64,000 bases of DNA from Arthrobacter sp. B3I9 (GTDB taxonomy: Bacteria > Actinomycetota > Actinomycetes > Actinomycetales > Micrococcaceae), in the NCBI RefSeq assembly GCF_030816935.1, contig NZ_JAUSYO010000001.1, forward strand, positions 682,001-746,000, in the 5' to 3' direction. Made by a program: the position numbers and the translations under genes. This document shows positions 63,549 through 64,000 of this stretch, one piece after another (position 1 is the stretch's first letter; each line of letters starts with the position of its first letter). The notes under the pieces are model-generated. The model was not told the DNA's origin and did not search any database. It worked only from the letters and a program-made list of their open reading frames with translations.

Positions 63549-64000
63549 TCACTGCCCCCTCAGCCCGCTGAGCGGCTCCGACGTCGAATTCACCATGAGC
63601 ACCGCCGGATCCTGGCCCTCCACAAACGAGATGGCCGACACCGAACCCGGGCTGATCACAATGCGCTGGAACAGATCCAGCTGCGTGCCCAGGAAGTGGG
63701 CGACGGCGGCCTTGATGGGATCGGCGTGGGAGAAGCAAACCACCACGCCCCCGGCATGGGCTGTGCACAGCACCTCCAGCGCTCCGACGATCCGGGCCTG
63801 CATCTCCGGAAAGCTCTCGCCGTCCGGAAAGCGGAAGGCGGATGGACTGTGCTGGACCGTCTGCCATTCCGGAAGAACAGCTAGGTCGGCAATAGTGCCG
63901 CCGGTCCACTCTCCGAAATCGCACTCAAGCAGGCCGTCGTCGTGGATGACCTCCAGTTCCGTGCGGGCCGCCGTCGGCTCCGCTGTCTCGCAAGCGCGCT
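63549..64000 (-). CDS. histidine phosphatase-family protein, 5' end outside the window
   Basis: C-terminal about 150 residues of a phosphoglycerate-mutase-like enzyme of the MSMEG_4193 type. Present are the second half of the fold: DFGEWTGGTIADL, FPDGESFPEMQARIV and the second catalytic His in VVCFSHADPIKAAVAHFLG. The N-terminal RHG motif lies beyond the right edge. It is co-transcribed with the SCO1664-like gene. Function in the cell is not established. Confidence 0.85.
   Translation of the reverse strand, partial: RACETAEPTAARTELEVIHDDGLLECDFGEWTGGTIADLAVLPEWQTVQHSPSAFRFPDGESFPEMQARIVGALEVLCTAHAGGVVVCFSHADPIKAAVAHFLGTQLDLFQRIVISPGSVSAISFVEGQDPAVLMVNSTSEPLSGLRGQ

Overview
The window is one 64 kb stretch of high-GC actinobacterial chromosome. 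Codon use (G/C in most third positions), frequent GTG/TTG starts with AGGAG-type ribosome binding sites, a DUF222-HNH gene, and the SCO1664-like/histidine-phosphatase pair at the right edge all fit the Micrococcaceae, most likely an Arthrobacter or close relative. I saw no rRNA, tRNA, CRISPR array or intact insertion sequence.

Left part (1-9126): a two-component system whose kinase runs off the left edge, a phosphotransferase/SDR pair, a small membrane protein and a two-gene heterodimeric ABC exporter. Middle-left accessory part (9127-16490): a comparatively A+T-rich AAA ATPase of the RloC/PrrC kind with a zinc-hook motif and a possible HEPN-type nuclease tail, then a decayed stretch with an unassigned gene, two divergent genes that have lost their 5' halves at a shared junction, an HNH gene and a NIF3-like gene. 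From 16491 to 27514: an MFS carrier, LssY-like, LysE and SulP proteins, an AlkD-like protein, a Clp-N/HTH protein with a striking operator, transketolase, an SDR, a zinc-ribbon-like protein and a YbdK-type ligase.

Two catabolic blocks follow. At 28333-34613 a sugar-acid block has a 2-hydroxyacid dehydrogenase divergent from MFS carrier - KDPG aldolase - KDG kinase - Ldh2-type dehydrogenase, with an IclR regulator behind it. At 35105-48303 ten genes on the minus strand form one apparent operon: HyuA/HyuB hydantoinases, a ribose-type ABC importer, an oxoprolinase-like/DUF917 pair, a PucR regulator, a GAF protein and an amidohydrolase.

The most exciting part is 48660-62603. Two near-identical cyclic di-GMP-I (GEMM) riboswitch aptamers, each behind a matching extended -10 promoter, precede a Clp-N domain protein and a 1009-residue GAF/GGDEF/EAL protein. 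Next to them lies an exopolysaccharide locus with PelG- and PelF-like proteins, a GHL15-type glycoside hydrolase, GalE, a secreted DUF4832 protein and GalU. I read this as a c-di-GMP-controlled Pel-like polysaccharide module in an actinobacterium, in which the enzyme that makes or degrades the second messenger is itself under a riboswitch for it.

Several conserved genes (LssY-like, AlkD-like, Clp-N/HTH, DUF4832, pelF-like, an amidohydrolase remnant) carry apparent one-base frameshifts, and galE lacks a normal start codon. This may reflect sequence errors rather than decay, so the broken genes are annotated across the frameshift.
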